From positions 243,105-307,104 of the forward strand of contig NZ_PGCK01000003.1 in assembly GCF_021023085.1 (NCBI RefSeq): 64,000 nt of DNA, read 5' to 3'. Position 1 is the first letter of the stretch. The number at the start of each line of letters is the position of its first letter. A program made the position numbers and the translations under genes. This document shows, one piece after another, positions 45,312-54,432 of the stretch. The notes under the pieces are model-generated. The model did no database searches, had not been told where the DNA came from, and was given only the letters and a program-made list of their open reading frames with translations. Source of the stretch: Methanooceanicella nereidis (lineage in GTDB: Archaea; Halobacteriota; Methanocellia; Methanocellales; Methanocellaceae).

Positions 45312-47378
45312 TCAGGCGTATTTTTCCAGGTATGGGTCCACCCACTGCGACCACCACTGGACCGGGTTTTTTACGGGCACAAGATCATGATCGCAGCTGA
45401 ATATCTCACCGTTATAAAAAACGAATGCTTCTTCCATCTGGTGCATCAGGTTCGATAAGAGCAGGTCATCTATCAACCGTTTCTCCCCGGTCAGTCTTAA
45501 AAGCCTTATCAGGTACGGTGTGTCTCTCGGCCAGACCACCTCTTCATGGTATTCGCTGTCGTTGAGATATACGTTCCTGCCGGAACATTTCACGACGATA
45601 CCGAACGGGATACTCCATTTCGTCCTTAGCAGTCTTTCCTTTACAATTCTCGAAATGCTCTCTAATTCCCTTAATGTGAACACATCCATACCGAGCAAGG
45701 ATGCTGCCACCACACCCGGGGAGCCAGGGGTGTCATCTGACCTGCAGCCGAGCACAAAATCGTCTGTGGTCACCAGATCGTAAATATACCCTCCTTTAGC
45801 GTTAAAAAATACGGGCTTATAAGAGCGCAGGGCTTTGTAATAGAACATCTTACACCTGTCACTCAGCTTGAAATCCCTGATAAATTTACTGAAAAGCCAT
45901 CCGGATTCCAGTGCCCTTATCCATTGAGCGTTTATCTCCGGCAGCAGGAATTTTTGAAGGTTCAATTCCTCAGTTGCGCCCAGGCTGATGAGTTCTTTTT
46001 CCCATGCCTCATTGACCCGGATCGGCAAATTGTATCCGTCAAGGTCCCGTCTCCCGTCAGTCCACGAATGCCACGACGGAACTCTTAAGAGGCCTTTCTG
46101 CCCGGCTATCGGTGCACCGTCCGGTGCCAGGGTCGACCTGGTCACGCCCCTCAGGTATTTTGAAAACGCCGAGGCCGATTCTCTGGCCAGCTCATCATCA
46201 TTTGTATCCCGGACCACTTTTCCGGCAAGGATAAAAGCGAGAAGTGACGCATCGGCACTGTTATAGCTAAGCGGCGGGCCGGTCTCGCGAGGCGATACAA
46301 GGTTGGGGATCCTTCCGTACGCATCCTGTAGCTCATAAGACCTCAGGAGTATGCGTTTAATATCGTCAGTTCCACTGATCTTTTTTATGGTGTTATAGTT
46401 ACTTAGAAGCCCCTCGAACTGATCCCTGAACCAGACCGTTTTAAACCAGAAATCCCCCGCTTCCTGAAAAACATGCCCGTCTATTTCCATACCGAACTTC
46501 GTCATCGCTATTGCCCTTGCAAGTATGGCCTTTTCATGATCTGAAGGCAACGGGTCGCTGAACAGTTTACTTTTTATGGAATTTGCATCTGTCAGGTCTT
46601 TTAACGGGCCTTTATCGTTATCCTGTCTAATAAGCCTGATAGCATCCCGCTCGCTGCCGGCGCATGAAAATCTCAGCGAAGCGGATCTTCCTTTCTTTTC
46701 GAATTCGTATAACGATAGTATCGTCCTGGTCTCCGGCACAAACGTTATATTTCCGTCTATCTTCGCCCTGTACCCGGAACCCAGCTTATATTTCCAGTCG
46801 ATCTCAGTCCTGGATTCGATAATTTCCGACCCTTCGGCAAAAATACAGGATGAAATTTCATCCTTACTTACGGTGACTATGTCGGAGCTCATGCCATGCT
46901 TATGGGACCCCGGAGCAGAACCGTCATACATGAACCTTATGTCAAAAAATGGCTGGAAAATGATGGCCGTATCCTTCCCTTCAAAGCCCTGGATAGAGGC
47001 ATTTACTATTCCCGATGCTCCGTCCGTGTCATAAAGATAATAGGACACTTTTAACCTGCCGTCATCGGCTCCATAAATGTGATCACATACCCACGGCGAA
47101 GCTCTCACGGAAAGCGGCTCGAGCTTCACATACCTGTTCTCTACCTTCAGGCCGGTCGCGATCGTATCTATAAATTTCCAGTATCTGTTTTTTATGATGG
47201 AGTACATGCCCTCGTAAGGATAGTCCCTGTTAGGCGAGATCTTATCGTATACGGGGCAAGAGAACACTGAGTGGGATAGCGTTGCATATTTTCTTTTTAA
47301 AATAACGTGCTTTGTCCTGGAGCCTCCTCCAAACAAGTCTTCTACCGGCTCCATCTCGACAGAAAGATCATCATCCAT
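45312..47378 (-). CDS. Glycogen debranching (amylo-alpha-1,6-glucosidase-type) protein
   Basis: 688 residues. The C-terminal (alpha/alpha)6 domain shows FKTVWFRDQFEGLL, DAYGRIPNLVSPRETGPPLSYNSADASLLAF, NAQWIRALESGWLF and EEVVWPRDTPYLIRLL, the GDE_C pattern with candidate acid residues Asp and Glu. The N-terminal half is a beta-rich domain of unknown fold. It may hydrolyse alpha-1,6 branches of glycogen or a related glucan. The nucleotidyltransferase gene follows on the same strand about 300 nt away, without close coupling. Confidence 0.75.
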   Translation of the reverse strand: MDDDLSVEMEPVEDLFGGGSRTKHVILKRKYATLSHSVFSCPVYDKISPNRDYPYEGMYSIIKNRYWKFIDTIATGLKVENRYVKLEPLSVRASPWVCDHIYGADDGRLKVSYYLYDTDGASGIVNASIQGFEGKDTAIIFQPFFDIRFMYDGSAPGSHKHGMSSDIVTVSKDEISSCIFAEGSEIIESRTEIDWKYKLGSGYRAKIDGNITFVPETRTILSLYEFEKKGRSASLRFSCAGSERDAIRLIRQDNDKGPLKDLTDANSIKSKLFSDPLPSDHEKAILARAIAMTKFGMEIDGHVFQEAGDFWFKTVWFRDQFEGLLSNYNTIKKISGTDDIKRILLRSYELQDAYGRIPNLVSPRETGPPLSYNSADASLLAFILAGKVVRDTNDDELARESASAFSKYLRGVTRSTLAPDGAPIAGQKGLLRVPSWHSWTDGRRDLDGYNLPIRVNEAWEKELISLGATEELNLQKFLLPEINAQWIRALESGWLFSKFIRDFKLSDRCKMFYYKALRSYKPVFFNAKGGYIYDLVTTDDFVLGCRSDDTPGSPGVVAASLLGMDVFTLRELESISRIVKERLLRTKWSIPFGIVVKCSGRNVYLNDSEYHEEVVWPRDTPYLIRLLRLTGEKRLIDDLLLSNLMHQMEEAFVFYNGEIFSCDHDLVPVKNPVQWWSQWVDPYLEKYA

Positions 47379-47690
47379 TGTTTATTATATTTATATGGTA
47401 TGTATAAATGCATACCGGAACTTATTCCCTGCCGATGACGGATATCCGTGCAGAAAAATCTACTGGCATAAGATCGATCATAAAATGATCTCTCCGGGGG
47501 AACCATATAACTCTTTGAAAAGATTACTGATGTTTTGACAGGGTATGATCTCACAGGTTGATAAAGTATATTATTGGCTTCATTTATCCAAAAAACTCGG
47601 ATTTAGCCTTTTCATACATTCAATATCCGAGAAAATTATAAATATATGCAATACTAACCTATAATTAGTAACCCTTAGGAGGGAAAAAGT
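47379..47690 (+). promoter_or_regulatory. hsp20 promoter with 6-bp inverted repeat at the start region
   Basis: No gene. A TATA-like AATTATAAATATAT lies at about 47634-47647. TACTAA (47652-47657) and TTAGTA (47665-47670) form a perfect inverted repeat with a 7-nt spacer over the expected transcription start. AGGAGG at 47676-47681 precedes the ATG. The repeat could be a heat-shock repressor site. Confidence 0.5.
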
Positions 47691-48134
47691 ATGAGATACA
47701 TCTGGGATCCGTTTGACGAATTAAGAAAGATGCAATATAAAATGAGCAGAATTCTAGGTGAAATGCCAGAGCTGATGGAGCCTTCAGAGATGCTTCCGAG
47801 TACCGAGTCCGCCCAGGTCCCTTATGTGGACGTGCTTGAAAGGGAGAACGAGATCGTAGTGACCGCGGATCTTCCCGGTGTAGATAAGAAAGACATAAAG
47901 CTCAACGTCCAGGACAACACACTGGAGATCAGCGCCGAGAAGAGGGTCGAGAAGGAGGTCAAAGAAGAGGGATACATAAAGCGCGAACGCGCATATGACC
48001 GGTTCTACAGGACTATCCTTTTACCGACAGGTGTAGACTTTTCTAACTCCAAAGCGTCTTTCAATAACGGCGTATTGGAGATAGTCATGCCGAAACTGGA
48101 AGAGACCAAGAAGAAAACCATTCCAATAAGTTGA
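47691..48134 (+). CDS. hsp20: Small heat-shock protein (Hsp20/alpha-crystallin)
   Basis: 147 residues. The alpha-crystallin domain runs from YVDVLERENEIVVTADLPGVDKKDIKLNVQDNTLEISAEKR to the end of GYIKRERAYDRFYRTILLPTGVDFSNSKASFNNGVLEIVMPK. A C-terminal IPIS gives the I-x-I motif for oligomer assembly. It holds unfolding proteins in an ATP-independent way. The strong AGGAGG site and the operator-like repeat upstream suggest induced expression. Confidence 0.93.
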   Translation: MRYIWDPFDELRKMQYKMSRILGEMPELMEPSEMLPSTESAQVPYVDVLERENEIVVTADLPGVDKKDIKLNVQDNTLEISAEKRVEKEVKEEGYIKRERAYDRFYRTILLPTGVDFSNSKASFNNGVLEIVMPKLEETKKKTIPIS

Positions 48135-48512
48135 TCCTAAAAGATATTCTCCAGGGTGAATGGCTTATCGCATAACGATGAGTCCACTTCACCTTCCACA
48201 TCCCTTACTGTCTTAATATGATCCCTTTATCCTGTTGATCATATCCCCTTTAGCTTCGATAGATTGAGGACATCTATCAGGCATGTCATATCTGGTTCCA
48301 TGAACTATGGCCGGCATATTTTCAAAGCCTTATCGTCCCTCATATGCACGTCATCTTCAGGATGGCAGGACTGCCCGGTTTAGCGATGAACGTGCTCAAA
48401 ATTCTCGCTGATTTTGACCATAACTTTAACTTATCTTAATGCTAGTAATAGCATATATCAGGTATAATTCTATTTACAAGTTTTACGCCTTATAATGGGT
48501 GGAATTTTCAAC
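48135..48512. other. Gene-free stretch after hsp20
   Basis: No coding frame, long repeat or strong hairpin is seen. The last 90 nt are AT-rich, with TAACTTATCTTAATGC before the next gene, so a promoter is likely there. Confidence 0.3.
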
Positions 48513-48935
48513 ATGAACTTAGAGAGCTCGGAAATAAAACAAAGGATCAAAGAAATGATAACAGACGGCATAAGCGATGAATATTTTAAGATATTGAGGG
48601 AACTCAAGGGTAGTTACCGGCCGGATGACATCGCAGCCGCAGCCATCGCGCTCTATGCGGAGCAGGGCGGAAAAAAGGACGTACGCAGGAGGACTCTAAA
48701 AGTCACAGAGTTCGTTCCGTTAAAATCTAAAGAGCACCTTTTAAGGTCCGTAAAGAAGAAAGAGGCTGAACAAAAGCCATCGATCAGGCCCAAAATGCAA
48801 AAAGAACTGGTCAAGGCCCCTCATAAGAAAGTAGCCCCCGGCACACAGCATCCCTCGAAGACAAGCCCTCAGGGAAAAAACATAAGCCCCAAGCGCCATT
48901 CCGGAAAGGGCGGTAAGCCTCAGGGACGGGCTTAA
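48513..48935 (+). CDS. Small basic protein with DeaD C-terminal-like helix segment
   Basis: 140 residues from the ATG at 48513, with GGTGGA 9 nt upstream; an ATG six codons earlier overlaps that site. The first 65 residues (IKQRIKEMITDGISDEYFKILRELKGSYRPDDIAAAAIALYAEQ) resemble the helical segment that follows the helicase core in bacterial DeaD/CsdA. The remainder is very Lys/Pro/Gly-rich and disordered, ready to bind RNA. No helicase is fused. An RNA-chaperone role is possible; this is inference. Confidence 0.55.
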   Translation: MNLESSEIKQRIKEMITDGISDEYFKILRELKGSYRPDDIAAAAIALYAEQGGKKDVRRRTLKVTEFVPLKSKEHLLRSVKKKEAEQKPSIRPKMQKELVKAPHKKVAPGTQHPSKTSPQGKNISPKRHSGKGGKPQGRA

Positions 48936-49108
48936 AATATTCATGATACAGGCATCACTTGAACTGCCTGTAACCCACTATTTTTTGTCATTATAATATT
49001 TAGATGGTATAAGCCTCTTTATGCGGAGCATGGGCTGGCAGGCCATACAGGCAGACAGTGATCCAAAAATGATCGGCAAGTACCTCGCCCATAAAGATCC
49101 AGCAGGGC

Positions 49109-49489
49109 CTATTTTTTGTTTTCGCTCAATATGTCCCGGATCTTTGCTATCGCATTGTCCATTTCCACAATTATGCTACCGAGGCCTGCCCTTGAGCCTG
49201 CGATCAGGACCAGCATGGCTCTTTCTCCTGCGCCCATTATGACAAGCTTACTCTCGTCAGTCTCCACTATCAGACGGTCAGGCACGCCCTGGTTCATCTC
49301 GAGCGTTGCGGTTTCCGCAGCCCCGAGCATCGTGGCCGCCATGATCGCGAACGTCTCAGCATGGACGTCCCCCGGCATGTTCGAGGTTATTAAAAGACCA
49401 TCCCGTGATACGATCGCAAGGGCCTTTATGTCTCCCGAACCTCTCAGGTCATTTAAGACCTTGTCAAGCTTTTCTATCGCCCCGGCCAT
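49109..49489 (-). CDS. Roadblock/LC7-domain protein
   Basis: 126 residues forming a single Roadblock fold: LNDLRGSGDIKALAIVSRDGLLITSNMP, then AATMLGAAETATLEMNQGVPDRLIVETDESKLVIMGAGERAMLVLIAGSRAGLGSIIVEMDNAIAKI. Roadblock proteins such as MglB regulate small GTPases. It lies immediately after a KaiC-GTPase fusion gene (adjacent coordinates), which strongly suggests they work together. It is soluble. Confidence 0.85.
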   Translation of the reverse strand: MAGAIEKLDKVLNDLRGSGDIKALAIVSRDGLLITSNMPGDVHAETFAIMAATMLGAAETATLEMNQGVPDRLIVETDESKLVIMGAGERAMLVLIAGSRAGLGSIIVEMDNAIAKIRDILSENKK

Positions 49490-50695
49490 CTATCTAACAC
49501 CTACTATCTTTTTTATAATGATGTCTATCGCCTGCGCTACGTTCATGTTGTTCGAGGCGCTCACTCTGACGATCGGTATATCCTCCGGGAGATTGATCTT
49601 TTTCCTGATCTTTTCAGTATCAAGCGCATCTTCCAGGTCCTGCTTGTTGGCAGCTATGATATACGGCACGTCTTTTGTTTTGGAGATGTTTAGCATCTCC
49701 ACCGCCCTTTCAAAAGACTTAGGGTCAGTCGAGTCAATTACGACAATGATCCCAAGCGCATCCTTGGCTATGTTCTTGATTATGGGATTAAAGCGATCCT
49801 GGCCGGGAGTTCCGAACATGTCTATCGTGAAACCCTTTAGCATGACATGAGCGTAATCAACTGCGACGGTCGTGCCCATTCTGTCCACTGAAACTGATTT
49901 ATCCGACGATAACGACGCAGCGGACCTGATAAATGTGGACTTCCCCGCGCCTTTAGGCCCCGTGACAAGTATCTTGGGTATGTGGACCTTTATGCCGCCG
50001 GGCTTGACTACCTTGAAAAGCGTGGGGAACTCCGGCGGCTTCGACCAATCGCACGTATACAGCTTGAAATACTGACCGTAACCTGATTCACCGCCGATCC
50101 TGTCGACCACCACGGATGAGTTGCAGAGCCCTTTTTTGACCTGTTCGACCAGCTCCGGCGGATATCCGTAATCGGTGAAATTATACACCACGATCCCCCC
50201 GTTAAGGACGGCCATCTTATTCCAGCGCTTTATGGATTCCAGGACTTTATTGATGTCCGGAATGCCGGGACCGCCGCCGCACGTATCCAGTATGGATGAA
50301 AGCGATGAGAAAACTATCATGTCACCCGGCGAGATCGAATCTATGATGCCTGTCATGGCATCGTCTATGGATTCTATGCTCTCGGGGTCTTTAACGTTAA
50401 AAGGCTCGGTTGGCGAAGCACCTATCAGCGAGGAATAAGCGTCGACAATGGCGAACCTGGAAGCATAAGGGATAAGGTCCCATCCGTATTCCCGGAAGTT
50501 AGACCTGATAAGGTCGGGGGAGCTTTTACTTGTGACATAATAGCAAACCCCATTATTGATAAGGTTAGTATAGGCGACTTGCATTCCGAAAATGTCCACG
50601 TCTACGGTCGGGGGGCCATAAAATATAATGGTCTTTCCGATCGGGAGGCCTCCCTTTAAATATCCGTCCAGGGTCGGTATGCCTGTCTTAATCAT
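49490..50695 (-). CDS. KaiC-like domain fused to an Arf/Ras-like GTPase
   Basis: 401 residues in two domains. Residues 1-225 have the RecA/KaiC shape (TGIPTLDGYLKGGLPIGKTIIFYGPP...), but the P-loop has decayed: GPPTVDVD (27-34) lacks the Lys-Thr/Ser. Residues 240-401 are a small GTPase with G1 GPKGAGKS (246-253), G3 DMFGTPGQ (292-299), G4 NKQD (350-353) and G5 SAS (379-381). The ATPase half is probably a scaffold or a partner-binding domain for the upstream KaiC. The gene overlaps that KaiC-like gene by 8 nt and is directly followed by a Roadblock gene. Confidence 0.82.
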   Translation of the reverse strand: MIKTGIPTLDGYLKGGLPIGKTIIFYGPPTVDVDIFGMQVAYTNLINNGVCYYVTSKSSPDLIRSNFREYGWDLIPYASRFAIVDAYSSLIGASPTEPFNVKDPESIESIDDAMTGIIDSISPGDMIVFSSLSSILDTCGGGPGIPDINKVLESIKRWNKMAVLNGGIVVYNFTDYGYPPELVEQVKKGLCNSSVVVDRIGGESGYGQYFKLYTCDWSKPPEFPTLFKVVKPGGIKVHIPKILVTGPKGAGKSTFIRSAASLSSDKSVSVDRMGTTVAVDYAHVMLKGFTIDMFGTPGQDRFNPIIKNIAKDALGIIVVIDSTDPKSFERAVEMLNISKTKDVPYIIAANKQDLEDALDTEKIRKKINLPEDIPIVRVSASNNMNVAQAIDIIIKKIVGVR

Positions 50696-51401
50696 CTTTC
50701 ACACCCCTGATGACCGCCATATCATTCACGACCTCGTACTCGAACCATCTGGTCGGCCTCGGTGTCAGCCCCGCAGCTCTCATATAATAACTGTCATTCT
50801 CCACTTTGACCTCTATGACGCCATTGAAAAGCTGTTTTAAAGTGGATATTGTCTGTTCGTCGTGCATGCCTTCTTCCACTACATAGACTCCCAGCGCCTT
50901 AATAGCCGTCACTCTTCCGGAAAAGACGTGCATGAATCTAAAAACGGTCTGAAGGTTCGAATACATCAGTATCGTCGAGAGCGAATTGATACAGAGCCTG
51001 ACGTCCTTGATATTTTTATGCTTGCCGAACTCCTCTATGAACTGGCTGATGCGTACACCGATACCTGTCAGGTCTACGGGACTGGTAGCCCTCTTTATGC
51101 TTGGGGTATCATTACTGCCAAGCCCCAGGCTTTTTGAGATACAGTCCACTATGCCAATATTATTGATCTTTCCCTCTCCCTCCCCGGAAAATTTTTCAAT
51201 GACACTTTCACCGGGGACTTTCGTGGTAAGGAAAATGACGCCCTCCTCCGAACTGAGGCCTGCTGCAATAATGTTGTTCAAGATAGAGTCCTTTCCGCTC
51301 ATCGGGGGGCCGATCAACATGATATTAGCGCCTCCGCTAATGCCTCCGATGGCTTCGTCCAGCTCTTTTAAACCCAGATAATACTTGTGCATTTTGCTCA
51401 T
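50688..51401 (-). CDS. KaiC/RAD55-like ATPase
   Basis: 237 residues. Walker A is GPPMSGKDS (31-39), with Asp replacing the usual Thr/Ser after Lys. LCINSLSTILMYS is the Walker B region. It lacks a DNA-binding or C-terminal KaiC repeat. It is the first gene of a three-gene operon (KaiC-like, KaiC-GTPase fusion, Roadblock). It may start at 51401 or at the Met at 51392. It probably binds ATP and may pair with the fusion protein. Confidence 0.78.
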   Translation of the reverse strand: MSKMHKYYLGLKELDEAIGGISGGANIMLIGPPMSGKDSILNNIIAAGLSSEEGVIFLTTKVPGESVIEKFSGEGEGKINNIGIVDCISKSLGLGSNDTPSIKRATSPVDLTGIGVRISQFIEEFGKHKNIKDVRLCINSLSTILMYSNLQTVFRFMHVFSGRVTAIKALGVYVVEEGMHDEQTISTLKQLFNGVIEVKVENDSYYMRAAGLTPRPTRWFEYEVVNDMAVIRGVKDD

Positions 51402-51580
51402 TTACCCGAACGTCTTCTAAGTAATAATGTAAGGATTTTCGTATATATTTAACTTGACATGGGCCGAGTTTAATGTTATGATAGTAATGAAAATCGATAT
51501 CTTTTCTATTATTTTCCTTTATTTGAATTAAGTGTTTTCACAAAAAATGTTCTGATAGCTTTTATAAAAACAGGCTTCAG

Positions 51581-51901
51581 AATATTCGTGAGTATAGGAT
51601 AGTAAGCCCCCTTATGTTTATGGCCTTGCGGCCGACGGCATTCATCTTAGCGCTTTTACCGGGGCCCGGGGCTGGATTCCCTTAGACCCGCTTTAGCTTG
51701 CACCCACAAGGATTGGCCGTTTCATCGGTTTACGGGCGACCTCTCCGTTACCGGATCATCGCATTTGCCCGCGACCGTGCCGTTTCTGTGCCATTGCCAC
51801 GACTCTCGCCGTATGCCCTTACGGACATTTGTGCATCCAGACGGTGGGGGGACTTTCCTCACCAAATTGGCGGCAGCCGTCCCTCCTCTCTCACGAATAT
51901 T
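51581..51901 (-). ncRNA. rnpB: RNase P RNA
   Basis: On the minus strand the conserved GAGGAAAGTCC (CR-I, P4 region) lies near 51850-51862, followed by a G/C-rich body with many stems and a 3' end ending AACATAAGGGGGCTTAC. The two ends form a perfect 12-bp P1 helix: CTCACGAATATT (51890-51901, 5' end in reverse) with AATATTCGTGAG (51581-51592). Length about 321 nt fits archaeal type A RNase P RNA, which processes tRNA 5' ends. Open frames across it are shadows. Confidence 0.92.
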
Positions 51902-52013
51902 ATTTTCTGAAATCCTGGTATCCACCTAAGTTCGTTGACCTATTATATAAATATTTGCTAGCTACCCTTTTCCATCAATATATTTTTTTAGCCGGATAAC
52001 ATATCATTGATAT

Positions 52014-52634
52014 ATGCTGAGCATCGAAGAAGGCACTCTAGCGGTCAGGACCGCAAGAAAGGTCATAGAGGAGTATGTCAGGACTAACAGTGTACCCGAA
52101 GTAGAACTTCCCCGCCCGTTCGATGAACTGTCGGGCGTTTTTGTGACGCTGAAGAAGTCCCATGACCTCAGGGGTTGTATCGGCTACCCGTATCCGGACG
52201 TCCCGTTAAGGGAGGCGCTGGTCGACGCGGCGATACAGGCCGCCACTCAGGATCCGCGTTTTCCGAGGGTCAGGTCGGCGGAAATGGACAAGATCAATCT
52301 TGAGGTCACAGTCCTTTCCGAGCCGGAGCTTTTACGGATAAAACCCCTGGAAAGGCCCGAACATATCGTTATAGGCAGGGACGGGCTGATAATAGAGTAC
52401 GGACTTTACAGGGGTCTATTATTACCACAGGTCCCCGTAGAGCAGGGCTGGAATGTCACCGATTATCTTGAAAATGCCTGTATGAAAGCAGGGCTATACC
52501 CTGACGCATGGGTGGACGACATGACAAAAGTGTATACTTTTACAGGCCAGATCTTCGAGGAGACTTCCCCGCGCGGTGAAGTGGTGGAAAAGAGATTTGA
52601 TGAAATGCTGGAAAGGTGCGAGACACGAGATTAG
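52014..52634 (+). CDS. AMMECR1-domain protein
   Basis: 206 residues. LSGVFVTLKKSHDLRGCIGYPYPDVPLREALVDAAIQAATQDPRFPRV contains the LRGCIG hallmark. VTVLSEPELL and LLLPQVPVEQGWN are other family blocks. The family is conserved in archaea and eukaryotes but has no settled enzymatic role. It starts shortly after rnpB on the other strand, and the ATG has AT-rich sequence upstream. Confidence 0.9.
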   Translation: MLSIEEGTLAVRTARKVIEEYVRTNSVPEVELPRPFDELSGVFVTLKKSHDLRGCIGYPYPDVPLREALVDAAIQAATQDPRFPRVRSAEMDKINLEVTVLSEPELLRIKPLERPEHIVIGRDGLIIEYGLYRGLLLPQVPVEQGWNVTDYLENACMKAGLYPDAWVDDMTKVYTFTGQIFEETSPRGEVVEKRFDEMLERCETRD

Positions 52635-52744
52635 ATCAAAAATAGACTAATGGCACATGGGACAAACTTTAGGTAACAGGCCGGATCATACAGCCATTAC
52701 CCTGGTCCGGTCCTTTATGCCATCAAGCATTTTTAAGTGTCCGC

Positions 52745-53431
52745 CTATCTCCTGGCGACTATTATCCTTATCCTGTCCGAAGCGTTCTCGGCATGGCCTG
52801 CCACCCACGCAAGCTCCTCTACGAGCTCTACAAGGTGGTATACCCCGATAGTGCCAAGCGCCTCCTCGTTCTCATAGATCGTCTTAATGGTCTTGACCCT
52901 GGCAACGTCTACGTTGTGCTTATGGGTATCGACTTCGTTGATGATGCTCTGTATCTCCTTTACTCTCTTAGAGGAGAATGAAGAATCAAGCAGGTTAACG
53001 ATCTTTCCGACTGCGTCGACATGAGCGTTTACCGTGATCATGACCTCGCTCTCAAGGTTCAGTACTGCTTCCTTTACTGCAGGCGTGATGTTCACCTTTT
53101 TTATCCAGAGCATTTGCGACACTATCTCTGCGCTATTGGCAATGTCATCCTGCTGCTTTAAGAAGTTGATGATGTCCGCCCTGTCAACCGGCATGAGTAA
53201 AGTCGAGGGCATGTTTTCACGAATGGTATGTTTTACGTGATCGGCAGCATGCTCCAGAGTACTGATCTCTTTAAAGAGCGTATCCACTTTTGCCTCGTCA
53301 CCGTCCAGGTATGCCTTGACCGCCTCGTCCATCTTCATTGCGGTAAGCCTGACCTTCTCCGCGTGTTCGTTTAGCGGCCTGAACGGCGACCTCGCAAAGA
53401 GGTCCATTATAGATTTTAGCGTATCCGTCAT
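52745..53431 (-). CDS. PhoU-like DUF47 protein, partner of phosphate transporter
   Basis: 228 residues, all helical. TLFKEISTLEHAADHVKHTIRENMPSTLLMPVDRADIINFLKQQDDIANSAE is typical of DUF47/PhoU-related proteins that accompany PiT transporters. Conserved Asp/Glu clusters probably bind metal. The ATG at 53431 has GGTGGG upstream and overlaps the end of the transporter gene (ATGA-type), so translation is coupled. It may regulate phosphate uptake. Confidence 0.88.
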   Translation of the reverse strand: MTDTLKSIMDLFARSPFRPLNEHAEKVRLTAMKMDEAVKAYLDGDEAKVDTLFKEISTLEHAADHVKHTIRENMPSTLLMPVDRADIINFLKQQDDIANSAEIVSQMLWIKKVNITPAVKEAVLNLESEVMITVNAHVDAVGKIVNLLDSSFSSKRVKEIQSIINEVDTHKHNVDVARVKTIKTIYENEEALGTIGVYHLVELVEELAWVAGHAENASDRIRIIVARR

Positions 53432-54432
53432 ATTCCCACCAGCATTAATACGTAGTATGATAAGGCTGCAGCGATTGCCGCGACGGGTATGGTGAGCACC
53501 CATGCCATTAATATATTTAAGACCACCTTCTTATTTAATACTCCGGTACCTCCACTCATGACGGTACCGACGACGCTAGAAGATAGTACGTGTGTCGTAC
53601 TTATAGGTGCCCCTATGTGAGAACCTACTGCGATGGTCAGGGCAGTGGCCGTTTCCGCCGCAAATCCCTGTGAGGGCGACAGCTCTTCCTTTCCGATACG
53701 CTCGCCGAGCGTCCTGATTATTCTCCATCCGCCCATGGCAGTCCCCAGGCCTATGGCCAGTGCACAGGCTATTATCATCCAGGTCTCAATGATCGGCTCG
53801 CTGTGCCCATATGTGACGGCGACGAACATGGCTATTATGCCCATGGTCTTTTGAGCATCGTTAGAACCATGGCTCAGGCTTACTGCCGCTGAGGACAGGA
53901 TCTGTATTTTCTTAAATATCGAATTGCTTTTTTGCTTATCCATCCTGGATATGACATAACGCCCGATGATCAGCATGAACACCAGGCCCAGAACAACGCC
54001 GACCACCGGTGATACAAGGAGTGCGAGTATCACTTTAGTTAATCCGCTCCACTTTACCCCTGCAAAACCGATGGCAGCCAGTCCGCTGCCAACGAGGCCC
54101 CCTATCAAAGCATGCGATGAGCTTACAGGGAGTCCATACCACCATGTTAAAAGATCCCATAATATCGCACCCATCAGGCCAGCCATGACCATCTCTATAG
54201 TCAGGAATTCCGAGGGTATGATACTTGTAGCGATAACTTTTGCAACTGCAGTGCCCAGTAAGAACGGGCCTATCATGTTCATTAACGCTGCAATGCTGAT
54301 AGCGACCTGGGGGGGAAGGGCTTTAGTATAGATGACTGTGGCCACCGAATTGGCCGTGTCATGAAAACCGTTCATCATGTCAAATGCGAGGGCCACCAAT
54401 ATTGCGATGACCATTAATATAAATGGGTCCAT
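53428..54432 (-). CDS. pit: Inorganic phosphate transporter, PiT family
   Basis: 334 residues, about ten membrane helices with the two PiT repeats. FDMMNGFHDTANSVATVIYTKAL near the N-terminus and SLSHGSNDAQKTMGIIA near the middle are the GANDVANA-like phosphate signature motifs. It imports phosphate with H+ or Na+. It is the first gene of a two-gene operon with the DUF47 protein. Confidence 0.92.
   Translation of the reverse strand: MDPFILMVIAILVALAFDMMNGFHDTANSVATVIYTKALPPQVAISIAALMNMIGPFLLGTAVAKVIATSIIPSEFLTIEMVMAGLMGAILWDLLTWWYGLPVSSSHALIGGLVGSGLAAIGFAGVKWSGLTKVILALLVSPVVGVVLGLVFMLIIGRYVISRMDKQKSNSIFKKIQILSSAAVSLSHGSNDAQKTMGIIAMFVAVTYGHSEPIIETWMIIACALAIGLGTAMGGWRIIRTLGERIGKEELSPSQGFAAETATALTIAVGSHIGAPISTTHVLSSSVVGTVMSGGTGVLNKKVVLNILMAWVLTIPVAAIAAALSYYVLMLVGI

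Noticed and set aside
49116..49850. Long plus-strand frames opposite the Roadblock/KaiC genes
   Set aside because: Shadow frames of well-supported minus-strand genes, without motifs or start signals.
51698..51925. Open frames on both strands over the RNase P RNA
   Set aside because: They overlap the conserved RNA core and encode no recognisable protein.
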